Program-made: the position numbers and the translations under genes
The notes under the pieces: model-generated
Databases searched by the model: none
What the model saw: the letters and a program-made list of their open reading frames with translations, nothing else
What the model was told of the DNA's origin: nothing
In this document: positions 16,163 through 24,616 of the stretch, piece after piece
How positions within the stretch are numbered: position 1 is the stretch's first letter
Layout of the letters: the number at the start of each line of letters is the position of its first letter
From: Phycisphaerales bacterium UBA7800
GTDB taxonomy: Bacteria; Planctomycetota; Phycisphaerae; Phycisphaerales; Phycisphaeraceae
Reading direction: 5' to 3'
NCBI GenBank assembly: GCA_002480565.1
Contig: DLCK01000072.1
Location: 13,049 to 77,048 of the forward strand
Length of the DNA stretch: 64,000 nucleotides

Positions 16163-17830
16163 ATGATTTCAAACCCCATCATTCAACGCGAACTGCTCGG
16201 TATGCTTCGCACCCGCAAGGCTGTGATGATTCAGCTTCTGGTTGTGGCGGTCCTCGCTGCATTGGTCATCTTCCGGTGGCCCACCGATGCCATGGCTGAC
16301 CACTCGGGCATGCAGGCTCAGCAGATTCTCCAACTCTTTGGCTACGGCCTAATGGTCAGCCTTGTCCTGCTTGCACCGGTCTTCCCGGCAACGAGCATCG
16401 TCAAGGAAAAGCGATCAGGCACACTTGCTCTACTACTTAACTCACCGATGAGCAGTTGGTCGATCTTCTTTGGCAAACTCGTGGGCGTCGTCGGATTCGT
16501 CGTCATGCTCATTGCATTAAGCACACCTGCTGCGGCGGCATGCATCGCAATGGGGGGCGTGAACCCGTCCCAAATGCTCGCGCTCTATGGCATCCTGTTG
16601 TTACTGGCATTGGAGTATGCGGCGCTGGGCCTATTGGTCAGCAGCTATGCAGCCACGCCAGACTCGGCTTTGCGATTGACCTATAGCGTGGTCCTTTTCC
16701 TGGTTGTCATTACACTGGGGCCTTACCAATTCTTCCAAGGCAACGTGCAAGGCCCCGCATTGGAAGTGATGATTTGGGTTCGATGTCTTTCACCGCTGCC
16801 AGCCGTCATGCAATTGATGGGACATGGCGCAGTCGGTGCTCAGGGCATTACCTCGGATGTGAACTGGGTGATGCAGTTTGCCATACTCAGCGGACTGATC
16901 ACCGTCGCATCGGCCTGTTGGACGGCATCACGCTTTGGTTCGAAAATCTTCGACAAGTCCCGCGCTCAAGGCAAAATTACCGACGAGCAAAGTGCCAATG
17001 TTCAAATCTACCGACGCATTATGTACCTGTGGTTCTTTGATCCACAACGTCGTTCCGGACTCATCGGGCCGCTGACCAATCCGGTTCGCGTCAAGGAATT
17101 TCGGACCCGTAAATTCGGTCGTGCCCATTGGATTCTGCGACTCTTTGGTGTCTGTTTGATTCTATCGCTTGGCCTGATTCTCATGACCACCATGAGTACG
17201 ATGAGTTGGGGTGCTGCAACTCTTGGCGGCATCGTCGTCTTGCTGCAAATGGCGTTGATCGTCTTGGTCACCCCGTCACTTGCCAGTGGTATGATCTGCG
17301 GAGAAATCGAAACCAAAAGCTGGCAACTGCTCCAAGCCACCCCACTATCCACCTTCACCATTGTCAAAGGCAAGCTCACCTCCGCAGCGTTGACTTTGGT
17401 GATGATGCTCATGGCCACCATGCCTGCCTATGCCACGTTGTATCTCATTGACGATACGCTGCTGACTCAAATCGCAAACACGCTGGTGAGTCTGGCGTTG
17501 ACGGCAGTGATGGCCTTGATGATCACTGCTGCGATCAGTTCAATGGTGAGTAAAACGGCTACTGCCACGGCGATCAGTTACACCCTGCTGGTGGGAATCT
17601 TCCTGCTGCCGATGCTTGTCTGGCTTGGACTGGACGCTCCGTTTACCCATGCGACCGTCGAAAAAGCTTTGATGATCAGTCCCTTGGCTGGCGCGCTCAA
17701 ACTCATTGAAGTCCCGCAGTTTGTCGACTATGCCTTGATCCCACTTAACTGGTATATCCAAGCTGTGGTGAGTGTCGTTTCCTTTATCATTCTGGTGATT
17801 CGCACGTGGCAACTTTCACGCCCGCGTTAA
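16163..17830 (+). CDS. ABC-2 type permease, double-length
   Basis: This 555-residue membrane protein has about twelve predicted membrane segments. It is the likely partner of the ATPase encoded just upstream. It appears to be two fused permease halves. The first begins NPIIQRELLGMLRTRKAVM and continues with six hydrophobic segments. The second begins near residue 306 with NPVRVKEFRTRKFGRAHW, again followed by six segments; both halves also carry a coupling-type sequence (VKEKRSGTLALLLNSPMSSW and CGEIETKSWQLLQATPLSTF). The fused form would allow one permease chain per transporter. The gene is followed 21 bp later by a HEAT-repeat gene. The substrate is unknown. Confidence 0.9.
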   Translation: MISNPIIQRELLGMLRTRKAVMIQLLVVAVLAALVIFRWPTDAMADHSGMQAQQILQLFGYGLMVSLVLLAPVFPATSIVKEKRSGTLALLLNSPMSSWSIFFGKLVGVVGFVVMLIALSTPAAAACIAMGGVNPSQMLALYGILLLLALEYAALGLLVSSYAATPDSALRLTYSVVLFLVVITLGPYQFFQGNVQGPALEVMIWVRCLSPLPAVMQLMGHGAVGAQGITSDVNWVMQFAILSGLITVASACWTASRFGSKIFDKSRAQGKITDEQSANVQIYRRIMYLWFFDPQRRSGLIGPLTNPVRVKEFRTRKFGRAHWILRLFGVCLILSLGLILMTTMSTMSWGAATLGGIVVLLQMALIVLVTPSLASGMICGEIETKSWQLLQATPLSTFTIVKGKLTSAALTLVMMLMATMPAYATLYLIDDTLLTQIANTLVSLALTAVMALMITAAISSMVSKTATATAISYTLLVGIFLLPMLVWLGLDAPFTHATVEKALMISPLAGALKLIEVPQFVDYALIPLNWYIQAVVSVVSFIILVIRTWQLSRPR

Positions 17831-17851
17831 CTTTCAGGACCTCTGCTTCAA

Positions 17852-19636
17852 ATGAAAAGCCACCCTATATACATCCGAATTGCCTTAGTGTTGATGCTAT
17901 TCATTGGCCACATGGCGATGGCGCAAGCGACCTTCAATACCGATCCAATCATTGATTGGCCGATGCGTATTGATCCCAATGTCACGCCCCCCCCATCTAC
18001 TGCCGTACTCCCGAAGACCGTCCATCAGATGTGGAAGACGGCATTGGATCGGCCGGAACTTGAACTGCGTCTTGCGATTCTCCAATCCATTGACAAGGCT
18101 CAGCAAATGGGCATCAGCGGCCTGTTGGACATCTACGGCATGCAGGTTAAATCCATCGCCCCAAACCCCAAGAGTTCACAACCCCTGGCAATCAAATCGG
18201 TCGCGACCCTCATCGAGCTTGATGATCGTTCTGCAAGTGACATCCTCATTCAATTCAACAAAACCGGCAAGACCGACTGGGTCTTACTTACCGACAGCAC
18301 CTTGGCTAAATGGCAGGCATCAAGCATGAACGACCTGTGGCTTAGTCGTGCAACAAACCCCAAAGTCAGTTGGGCACTTCGCAATTCTGCATTGCAACAA
18401 TTAACTGTCACCGCCCCCGAAAAGGCGCAGGGACCACTGCGTCAATTGCTTGGTGAAAGCTCGCTTGACCCCCTGCTCAAACTCGCAGCCGCCAAAGCCC
18501 TTGGCCAAGTCGCCAAACGCGGATTGGTAGCCGATGCCAAACGTCTTGCCAAAGGTGATATCCCCAGCCGTTTGATGGCAATTGCCTGTTTAGCCAATCA
18601 TGATTCGAATGATGTGACTGATGTTGCTGTGGATTTAATGACCAATCGCAATGAAGACCCTGCGGTGATCCTTGCAGCAGGCAACCTCCTGTTAACCAAG
18701 AACCCATCTGAACTCGTCAAGCATGCCCAGGCACTAGGTGAACATGCAGATGCAGGTATACGCCAATTAGCTGGCCAATGCTTGATTGATCAGATCACCG
18801 CGCAACGTGTTCCTGCTCTTGCTCAAATGCTCAACGATGCCAACCCGCAAACTCGTGTGATGGTTCGTGAAGCGATGATCAAACTTGCTCAACGTGATGC
18901 ACTCTCTGATGCGATTAAATCGTCTGCCTTGAATATCCTCAAGCAAACCCAATGGCAGGGTCAGGAACAGGCAGCCTTGATCCTTGGCAAACTGGATATT
19001 GAAAGTTCAGTCGACGCCCTGTTTGATGTCCTGGACAACGCAACGCGTCAGGAAGCTCGCGTTGCCGCAGCAACTGCCATCCGGTGGTTGGATATTGACA
19101 GCCAAAAGACTGTTGCATTAGGACGTGTTCAAAGCTTGTTTGCGAGCATGAAAAGTAACATGGCTTCACCTCATGCCATGGAGTCCGCCCAGCTTATTCA
19201 ATGGTTTGGGCAGACCCAATACGAGCCAGCTACCAAGCATCTACTCGAATACATCCCCAAGAATGTGGTCCCAAGTGCCCCACGTGAAGCTGCCGTCTGG
19301 TCGATTGGCAAGATTGGTAAAAATCAACTCACCCAAAACCTGGGCAACAAGCTCATGGGCCGTGTTAAAGACACCAACGAAATGAATCCCGAAAGTGTCG
19401 ATGTTCAAATTGCAGCCATCGTCACTCTAGTCAGACTCGGCCATCACAGTTTGATTAATCGATTCTTGAGTGCAGCAGGCACCAGCATGGCAATGCTCGA
19501 TCTCCAAGTTCTGGAAACCTGCAAGGTCTGGGCCGAGTCAGTCGAAGCAGGCAAGCCCTATGTCATGCCAGTCCCCGAACCCGTCACTGCATCAGGCTGG
19601 TATCTTGAACCCCTGAAAATGTCCGTTGATCAATAA
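17852..19636 (+). CDS. Exported HEAT-repeat protein
   Basis: The protein has a signal peptide (IALVLMLFIGHMAMAQA) and then an all-helical repeat region through nearly the whole 594 residues. Repeats include LDPLLKLAAAKALGQVAKRGL, DPAVILAAGNLLLTKNP, NPQTRVMVREAMIKLAQRD and APREAAVWSIGKIGKNQL, which match HEAT/PBS-lyase-type repeats. Such repeats bind proteins. It is encoded 21 bp after the ABC permease and 31 bp before a thioesterase gene, so it is probably in the same operon and acts outside the cytoplasm with the transporter system. No catalytic domain is recognisable. Confidence 0.85.
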   Translation: MKSHPIYIRIALVLMLFIGHMAMAQATFNTDPIIDWPMRIDPNVTPPPSTAVLPKTVHQMWKTALDRPELELRLAILQSIDKAQQMGISGLLDIYGMQVKSIAPNPKSSQPLAIKSVATLIELDDRSASDILIQFNKTGKTDWVLLTDSTLAKWQASSMNDLWLSRATNPKVSWALRNSALQQLTVTAPEKAQGPLRQLLGESSLDPLLKLAAAKALGQVAKRGLVADAKRLAKGDIPSRLMAIACLANHDSNDVTDVAVDLMTNRNEDPAVILAAGNLLLTKNPSELVKHAQALGEHADAGIRQLAGQCLIDQITAQRVPALAQMLNDANPQTRVMVREAMIKLAQRDALSDAIKSSALNILKQTQWQGQEQAALILGKLDIESSVDALFDVLDNATRQEARVAAATAIRWLDIDSQKTVALGRVQSLFASMKSNMASPHAMESAQLIQWFGQTQYEPATKHLLEYIPKNVVPSAPREAAVWSIGKIGKNQLTQNLGNKLMGRVKDTNEMNPESVDVQIAAIVTLVRLGHHSLINRFLSAAGTSMAMLDLQVLETCKVWAESVEAGKPYVMPVPEPVTASGWYLEPLKMSVDQ

Positions 19637-19667
19637 GTTAATCTGACCTTAAGCCCAGAAGTGAATC

Positions 19668-20084
19668 ATGGCTCAAAAGCAATCTGTTCCAGGAAATGAT
19701 CCTCAAAACGTCATCGAAGTTCCGGTTCGTGTTCGATACAGTGAATGCGATCCGATGAATGTCGCTCATCACAGTTCGTATGCAGTATGGATGGAAATCG
19801 CCCGCACCGACATGCTCCGCCGCGATGGGACATCCTATGCCAAGCTCGAAGAGCAAGGCACGTACTTCGTCGTTGCCCGCATGAGTATCCGTTATCGCAA
19901 GCCCGCCAAGTACGATGACGATCTAACCGTCCGCTGCTGGATCGACACCTGCTCCGGTGCGAAGCTCGATCATGCCTACGAAATCAAACGTGGTAACGAC
20001 CTGATCGCCACCGCAGAAACCACCTTGGTCTGCGTCAACAAAAACGGGAACATCCAACCCATCCCCGGCGGCGCGGTGAATTGA
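19668..20084 (+). CDS. Acyl-CoA thioesterase, hot-dog fold (YbgC/4HBT family)
   Basis: This is a small hot-dog-fold thioesterase of 138 residues. The stretch VRVRYSECDPMNVAHHSSYAVWMEIARTDMLR is the family signature, with the catalytic Asp in ECDPM and the helix after it. MSIRYRKPAKYDDDLTVRCWID and AETTLVCVN are the later strands. It hydrolyses acyl-CoA or acyl-ACP thioesters in the cytoplasm; the chain specificity cannot be read. It is the last gene of the run that starts at 12192. A link between the exporter and a thioesterase is only positional. Confidence 0.88.
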   Translation: MAQKQSVPGNDPQNVIEVPVRVRYSECDPMNVAHHSSYAVWMEIARTDMLRRDGTSYAKLEEQGTYFVVARMSIRYRKPAKYDDDLTVRCWIDTCSGAKLDHAYEIKRGNDLIATAETTLVCVNKNGNIQPIPGGAVN

Positions 20085-20170
20085 TGTTCGTAGATTAGCT
20101 GTCACAATAAATCAGGTTTTCAAGCACCGCATGTCAATGCGCTGCAGGTGAATCTATGTTTAATACACTT

Positions 20171-20192
20171 GCACCGGATTCACATCCGGTGC
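20171..20192. other. Perfect 9-bp hairpin after the thioesterase gene
   Basis: GCACCGGAT-TCAC-ATCCGGTGC forms a perfect 9-bp stem with a 4-nt loop, 87 bp past the thioesterase stop codon. No T-run follows on the plus strand. It may end or protect the 3' end of the long operon transcript. Confidence 0.45.
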
Positions 20193-20208
20193 TCAACACA
20201 AGCTGGTT

Positions 20209-20673
20209 TTGCGCTGGGTAAAGTTCGCCTTTTCAAATCAATATTCAGCCTTGACCCATTACCCATCCTGTCGGACAATACGGTGGAACATTGGGGGGAC
20301 GTTCTCCCGTCTTATCGCAACACAATCAAGACATTGGGTGGCAACATTGGAATCAATCGGCTGGCTCATTCTCGCAAGCTCCGTCTTTCTCTTCATCGTA
20401 TATGCTTACATTTCATCAAAGATTTCTGATCGTAATCGCAGGCAACGTCAAACCGAATGTTTACCCGATGCACAAGCACCACTTGTTGCGGGGCGAACCT
20501 ACAACATTCAGCTAAGCCACGGTCGTAAAATTGATAACGTCACCGTCGTAGGAATTAGCGATGATTCAGAAGCTGATGCTTGGCGAAACGAAATGTGGAT
20601 CGTTGTACGTGGAAAAGACGATAAGCATCGCTACCTACGTTACAACTCTATCCGCTACGTTGAAGATGCTTAA
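20209..20673 (+). CDS. Hypothetical small membrane protein
   Basis: I do not recognise this protein. It has one membrane segment, IGWLILASSVFLFIVYAYISS, then a basic stretch (KISDRNRRQRQ) and an 80-residue soluble domain. The soluble domain contains LVAGRTYNIQLSHGRKIDNVTVVGISDD, IVVRGKDDKHRYLRYNSIRYVED, which looks like a small beta barrel. The start is uncertain. The frame is open from a TTG at 20209, but the first 40 residues look non-natural (many W, R, H, S), and a GTG at 20338 or TTG at 20347 just before the membrane helix is more likely. It stands alone between the thioesterase and esterase genes. Confidence 0.55.
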   Translation: MRWVKFAFSNQYSALTHYPSCRTIRWNIGGTFSRLIATQSRHWVATLESIGWLILASSVFLFIVYAYISSKISDRNRRQRQTECLPDAQAPLVAGRTYNIQLSHGRKIDNVTVVGISDDSEADAWRNEMWIVVRGKDDKHRYLRYNSIRYVEDA

Positions 20674-20776
20674 TCAGGCAAGCTTCCCGCAGATACGACT
20701 AGCCTTCGCAAGGTAGATTGATCGTATAAAACACGTCCGGGTTCGAGGTCGACGAGATACTCATGAGGATCAATTA

Positions 20777-21823
20777 ATGACACGTTCACGTTTGTATTTA
20801 GGGATGCTATGCATCGGAGTTTTTTTCATGGGTAATACTCAAGCGTGGTGCAATGCTGCTGCATCAGGTTCGGATCAAGATAATAAACAAGAACCGCAGA
20901 TTAAAAATCTTGGCAAGGTGCCTAACTTGGCTGATGTGAAATATGGACCGCATGATCGCAATGTCTTGGATGTCTATCTGGCACCAAACCGTGACAAGCC
21001 GACTCCTTGTGTGATGCATATTCATGGGGGTGGCTGGCTCGGTGGTGATAAAACCAAGTTCTCGATACCCGGTGGGCCAAAGGCATTTTTGACCGAAGGC
21101 ATCACGGTTGTCTCGATCAACTACCGATACCTCAAGCAGACGATTGTGAATACCGGCAGCACACGTGGCAACGGTGCGATCCAACCACGAGGCAACTATC
21201 CAGAGCCGCCAGTCAAAACACCGTTGTATGATGCTGCGCGTGCGTTACAGTTTGTTCGCAGCCATGCCAAGCAGTGGAATATCGATCCCAAACGCATCGC
21301 AGTGACCGGCGGATCAGCAGGAGCCTGTACGTCACTGTGGTTAGCATTTCATGATGACCTTGCCGACCCGCAATCCCCTGATCCTGTTGCGCGGGAATCA
21401 ACCAAGCCATGGTGTGCTGCAACAATTGGTGCACAAACATCCCTTGATCCGGTTGAGATATTGGAATGGATGCCTAACGCAACTTACGGCGGGCATGCTT
21501 TTGGTTATGTCTGGGATCACAGCGATCACACCGTGGAGATACGCAGCTTCCTGAAGGATCGTGAATCAGTCAAGCATTGGATCGCTGAGTATTCGCCGTA
21601 TGCTTTGGTGACGAAAGATGATCCGCCGGTGTATTTGTTTTATGGTGACATGCCGGAAAAAGGCAAGGTCCAGAAAGACCCGACGCATAGTTCGAATTAT
21701 GGCGCGTTACTGGTTGAAAAGCTTGAGCGATTGGGGTTGGACTATGAGTTTGTTCACAAGGGGATCAAGCAGCCCCGATTCAAGAATACGACGGAGTATC
21801 TTATTCAAACATTGAAGAAGTAA
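20777..21823 (+). CDS. Exported alpha/beta-hydrolase (esterase/lipase, BD-FAE-like)
   Basis: This is a 348-residue secreted esterase. A signal peptide (LYLGMLCIGVFFMGNTQAWC) precedes the hydrolase fold. The oxyanion motif is MHIHGGGWLGG, the nucleophile elbow VTGGSAGACTS (Ser in GGSAG), and the acid/base end includes PVYLFYGD and FVHKGI. This set marks the hormone-sensitive-lipase/BD-FAE group, which in planctomycetes often removes acetyl or feruloyl groups from polysaccharides; that activity is inferred. The segment from about 110 to 140 (LKQTIVNTGSTRGNGAIQPRG) is an insertion compared with short members. It is transcribed towards the GGDEF gene. Confidence 0.87.
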   Translation: MTRSRLYLGMLCIGVFFMGNTQAWCNAAASGSDQDNKQEPQIKNLGKVPNLADVKYGPHDRNVLDVYLAPNRDKPTPCVMHIHGGGWLGGDKTKFSIPGGPKAFLTEGITVVSINYRYLKQTIVNTGSTRGNGAIQPRGNYPEPPVKTPLYDAARALQFVRSHAKQWNIDPKRIAVTGGSAGACTSLWLAFHDDLADPQSPDPVARESTKPWCAATIGAQTSLDPVEILEWMPNATYGGHAFGYVWDHSDHTVEIRSFLKDRESVKHWIAEYSPYALVTKDDPPVYLFYGDMPEKGKVQKDPTHSSNYGALLVEKLERLGLDYEFVHKGIKQPRFKNTTEYLIQTLKK

Positions 21824-21843
21824 GATTTGTTAGACAACATCAC

Positions 21844-21879
21844 TTGCATCTTTGATGCAACAGCATCACGTGGTGATGC
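21844..21879. other. Two adjacent hairpins between convergent genes
   Basis: TTGCATC-TTT-GATGCAA (21844-21860) is followed two bases later by GCATCAC-GTG-GTGATGC (21863-21879). Each is a perfect 7-bp stem with a 3-nt loop, and they share the GCATC word. They lie between the 3' ends of the esterase and diguanylate cyclase genes. They may act as a transcription end for both strands, although no T-tract is present. Confidence 0.45.
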
Positions 21880-21929
21880 AGCTAGTTAGTTGTTTGCTGT
21901 ATTTGAAGTTCGAAGACTCATTTCGCACA

Positions 21930-23426
21930 TCACTTATTCGTCGGGACGATTTCTGTGGTACGTGCCCCTTTGTCATTGGGGTTGTAGATGAGAATGCGAT
22001 TCTTGCCGGTGTTCTTGGCACGGTACAGCGCGTGGTCGGCTTTGGCGAGCATCAGTTCGGAGTCTGCCAACTCACCTGCGGACTTGATGGCAATACCCAT
22101 ACTCAAAGTTACGTTGTTAACCATGTCCGGATATTGGTGCAGGAGCATGCGGACCTGTTTGTCGAACTGCTCACGAATACGGACAGCAACGGTGACAGCA
22201 ATGTCTTCATCAGCTTGTGGGAGGACGATGACGAATTCATCGCCGCCGTACCGCCCTGCCACATCACTGTTCCGACAGGATAGGCTCAATGCCTTGGCTG
22301 TCGCGCACAAGACTTCGTCACCCATCTGATGGCCGAGGGTGTCGTTGATGAGTTTAAAGCCATCCATATCGAGCATGATGCATGCCAGGTCATGGTTGTA
22401 GTGTTCGGCTTTGAGGAAACAGCGTTTGAGTGTCTTGCCGATTTCACGTCGATTGGCCAGCCCGGTTAATGAGTCCGTTGCTGCAAGGGATTCGAACTGC
22501 TTGACGGTTTGAGCGAGTTGATGATTGAGTCGTTCGAGCTCGTGAGTTCGTTCAACGACCTTGTGTTCGAGCTGTTCGTGGAGTCGATCCTGAATATTCT
22601 GATGCGTCTTAAGACGATTGAGCATGAGATTAAAGGCTTTGTTAAGCAGTCCAATTTCATCAGAGCGATGAACATCTTCCAGGTCAGGATAATGCCCCTC
22701 TGCCATACTGATGCTTGCATCAATGAGTTGGTTAAGTGGTCGAATCTGGATACGCACCAATAGCAGCACGATGGGGATAATCAACACACAGACAAGTAAA
22801 GCAGCACTGATCTGGATACTACGCATGTATGCCAAAGTCTGGGGCAGCGTTCGGTCACTAACTGCAATGGTCAGGTATCCGAGCAATTGCCTGGGGCCTC
22901 TGAGCTTGTTTCCCTGATTATTCAAGTCCGGGCGATACCAGATCGGCACGCGTGAGACCGCCATTTGGCCATAGGTTCCCAGCAGGACCGGTTGACTGAT
23001 GGGAACAACCAGACTCTCACCTGAAGCATCAAGCCACTGCTGATAATCCATCCATTCCATGGCTCGGAGTGCCTTGCGGTAGATGATGTGATGCGTCGGA
23101 TTATTGATGATGATAAATGAGAGGCGATGATCGAGATTAAAACCTGAGATGTTGGCGTTGATGACTTTTTCGTCGGGTATCTTCCCATCACTGGCCAACT
23201 GGTCCGCCAAAGCCATTGCGAGCATTTGAACATTACGCGTATGGTGCTGATTCATGGCCGAACGGGTCAGACTGTTAATCCAACTCACACAGACTAGTGT
23301 CGGCAAAACAGCCACGAGTATCGTCAACAACAGCAGCTTATGCTGCAAGGATACACGGGGCCTCGTGGGAAAAGATACCGTATGCGCCCGGCTGGTATTC
23401 GGATAGTCAGTGGCAATTTCGCTCAT
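21930..23426 (-). CDS. Membrane-bound diguanylate cyclase (HAMP-GGDEF)
   Basis: This protein makes the second messenger cyclic di-GMP. Architecture: a membrane helix (about 30-48), an extracellular sensor part of ~165 residues, a second membrane helix (about 207-228, AALLVCVLIIPIVLLLV), a HAMP domain (IRPLNQLIDASISMAEGHYPDLED), a coiled coil and a C-terminal GGDEF domain. The active site reads RYGGDEF, intact. An RNSD motif five residues before it is the RxxD inhibitory site, so product inhibition is expected. I chose the ATG at 23426 (498 residues); a TTG two codons upstream is possible. The EAL domain is absent. The ligand of the sensor part is unknown. Confidence 0.93.
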   Translation of the reverse strand: MSEIATDYPNTSRAHTVSFPTRPRVSLQHKLLLLTILVAVLPTLVCVSWINSLTRSAMNQHHTRNVQMLAMALADQLASDGKIPDEKVINANISGFNLDHRLSFIIINNPTHHIIYRKALRAMEWMDYQQWLDASGESLVVPISQPVLLGTYGQMAVSRVPIWYRPDLNNQGNKLRGPRQLLGYLTIAVSDRTLPQTLAYMRSIQISAALLVCVLIIPIVLLLVRIQIRPLNQLIDASISMAEGHYPDLEDVHRSDEIGLLNKAFNLMLNRLKTHQNIQDRLHEQLEHKVVERTHELERLNHQLAQTVKQFESLAATDSLTGLANRREIGKTLKRCFLKAEHYNHDLACIMLDMDGFKLINDTLGHQMGDEVLCATAKALSLSCRNSDVAGRYGGDEFVIVLPQADEDIAVTVAVRIREQFDKQVRMLLHQYPDMVNNVTLSMGIAIKSAGELADSELMLAKADHALYRAKNTGKNRILIYNPNDKGARTTEIVPTNK

Positions 23427-23790
23427 CTTCAATCGTTACATCGTCCGAAAAAATTGCCTGCCTTAGCAGTTATTCACGCATATACAGCTGATGATGCATA
23501 AACTGACCGTTACGTTCATTACTATTACACCAGTCGGACGGCAGGCTAAATTTTCTCAATGAATCATCAAAAACTGGCATCAGCTCACTTGCGGGGGAGA
23601 ATATGGGGATAACCCAAGCCAAACACAGATGCCGCGACAATTCATTTTTGCCAACGGTCATAAATCCATTCGAACTCATCAATCGTGCAAACAAAAAGAG
23701 TTATGCGAAATATTGCGTCCAGAAAAGATATTTTTTCGGATATTTATCCCTCTTGGCGCACGAAAGCTGGAATTATTGGACCAGTGGGTC
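23427..23790. other. Intergenic region between divergent genes
   Basis: About 360 bp lie between the GGDEF gene and the TetR promoter. It is moderately AT-rich and holds no convincing gene; short open frames here lack ribosome-binding sites and family similarity. It should contain the promoter of the diguanylate cyclase, but I cannot pick a clear box pair. Confidence 0.4.
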
Positions 23791-23818
23791 TTGACAGATT
23801 GCGCAATCTGGGAACAAT
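23791..23818 (+). promoter_or_regulatory. TetR-gene promoter with an operator palindrome between -35 and -10
   Basis: A consensus -35 box TTGACA (23791-23796) is followed after 16 bp by AACAAT (23813-23818), a 4/6 match to -10. The spacer starts with the perfect 12-bp palindrome GATTGCGCAATC (23797-23808). The placement between the boxes, 28 bp before the TetR start, is what is expected of an autoregulatory TetR operator. Confidence 0.55.
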
Positions 23819-23845
23819 AGGAACTTGTTCACAAGGAGGTGAACC

Positions 23846-24616
23846 TTGACAACGACAAATCATCGTATCAGCGAGGCTGTTTCCAGCCATGTGGCCCCGG
23901 TATCGGAACCGTCGGCCGCTCAACATCGCCCACCCCATACACCGGCACAGCTTAGTCGTACCCAGATTCTGGAAGCGACGTTTTTCTGTCTTCGTGAAGA
24001 AGGCTATGAGGCGACCACCATCCGCCGCATCGCCAAACGTCTGGATTGTGCGATCGGCTCAATCTACCGTTACTTCCGAGACAAGCGAGACCTGCTCTCT
24101 GCGGTCACTCAGGAACTGCTCCAACCAGTCGTCGTCGGCTTGGAGAACGGCAGTCCCATCGACCGGAGCATCGGCATGTACTGTCGATTGGCCACTGGTG
24201 ACGCCGAGGCCTATCGCCTGATGTTCTGGCTTGCCTGCAGGAGTCAGTTTGACACTGATCTTCCGCAAGTCGTCAAAGCCATTATCAGCCATTGGGGAAC
24301 CCAGTTGGGTGACGAAGACAAGGCAGCAAGCCTATGGGCAATGCTCCATGGCTTAATCATTCTCAACCGCCCCGAGGATCATATCCTTGAACAGACGCTC
24401 TCTCAGCTGGGGCTCAAGCCTCTTGAGCAAGCTGCTGTTGAACCAATGACTCAGGCGTCAGGCGGATCACTCGATACAGAGCCCAAACCGCACACGGATG
24501 ATACGCAAGAAGCTGACGCACCAGAAGTGGTCATCATGCCGAACTTGCAGATTCCAACGCCCCCTACTGCCACCCCCAAGGCTGTGGAGTCCTCCGAAGA
24601 TCTCACACTGCTTTGA
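23846..24616 (+). CDS. TetR/AcrR family transcriptional regulator
   Basis: The HTH domain starts near residue 37: RTQILEATFFCLREEGYEATTIRRIAKRLDCAIGSIYRYFRDKRDLLSAVTQ in outline, a textbook TetR N-terminus, preceded by a 35-residue disordered lead. The ligand-binding part (about 95-185) includes YRLMFWLACRSQF. An acidic, proline-rich tail of ~70 residues follows. The start is a TTG, supported by AAGGAGGT six bases upstream. Its stop overlaps the ispE start (TGATG), so the two are co-transcribed and translationally coupled. It probably binds the palindrome in its own promoter. The ligand is unknown. Confidence 0.9.
   Translation: MTTTNHRISEAVSSHVAPVSEPSAAQHRPPHTPAQLSRTQILEATFFCLREEGYEATTIRRIAKRLDCAIGSIYRYFRDKRDLLSAVTQELLQPVVVGLENGSPIDRSIGMYCRLATGDAEAYRLMFWLACRSQFDTDLPQVVKAIISHWGTQLGDEDKAASLWAMLHGLIILNRPEDHILEQTLSQLGLKPLEQAAVEPMTQASGGSLDTEPKPHTDDTQEADAPEVVIMPNLQIPTPPTATPKAVESSEDLTLL

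Noticed and set aside
22480..22500. GGGATTCGAACTG, resembling the T-arm of a tRNA (also at 40755)
   Set aside because: Both lie inside clear protein genes and no cloverleaf can be drawn around them.
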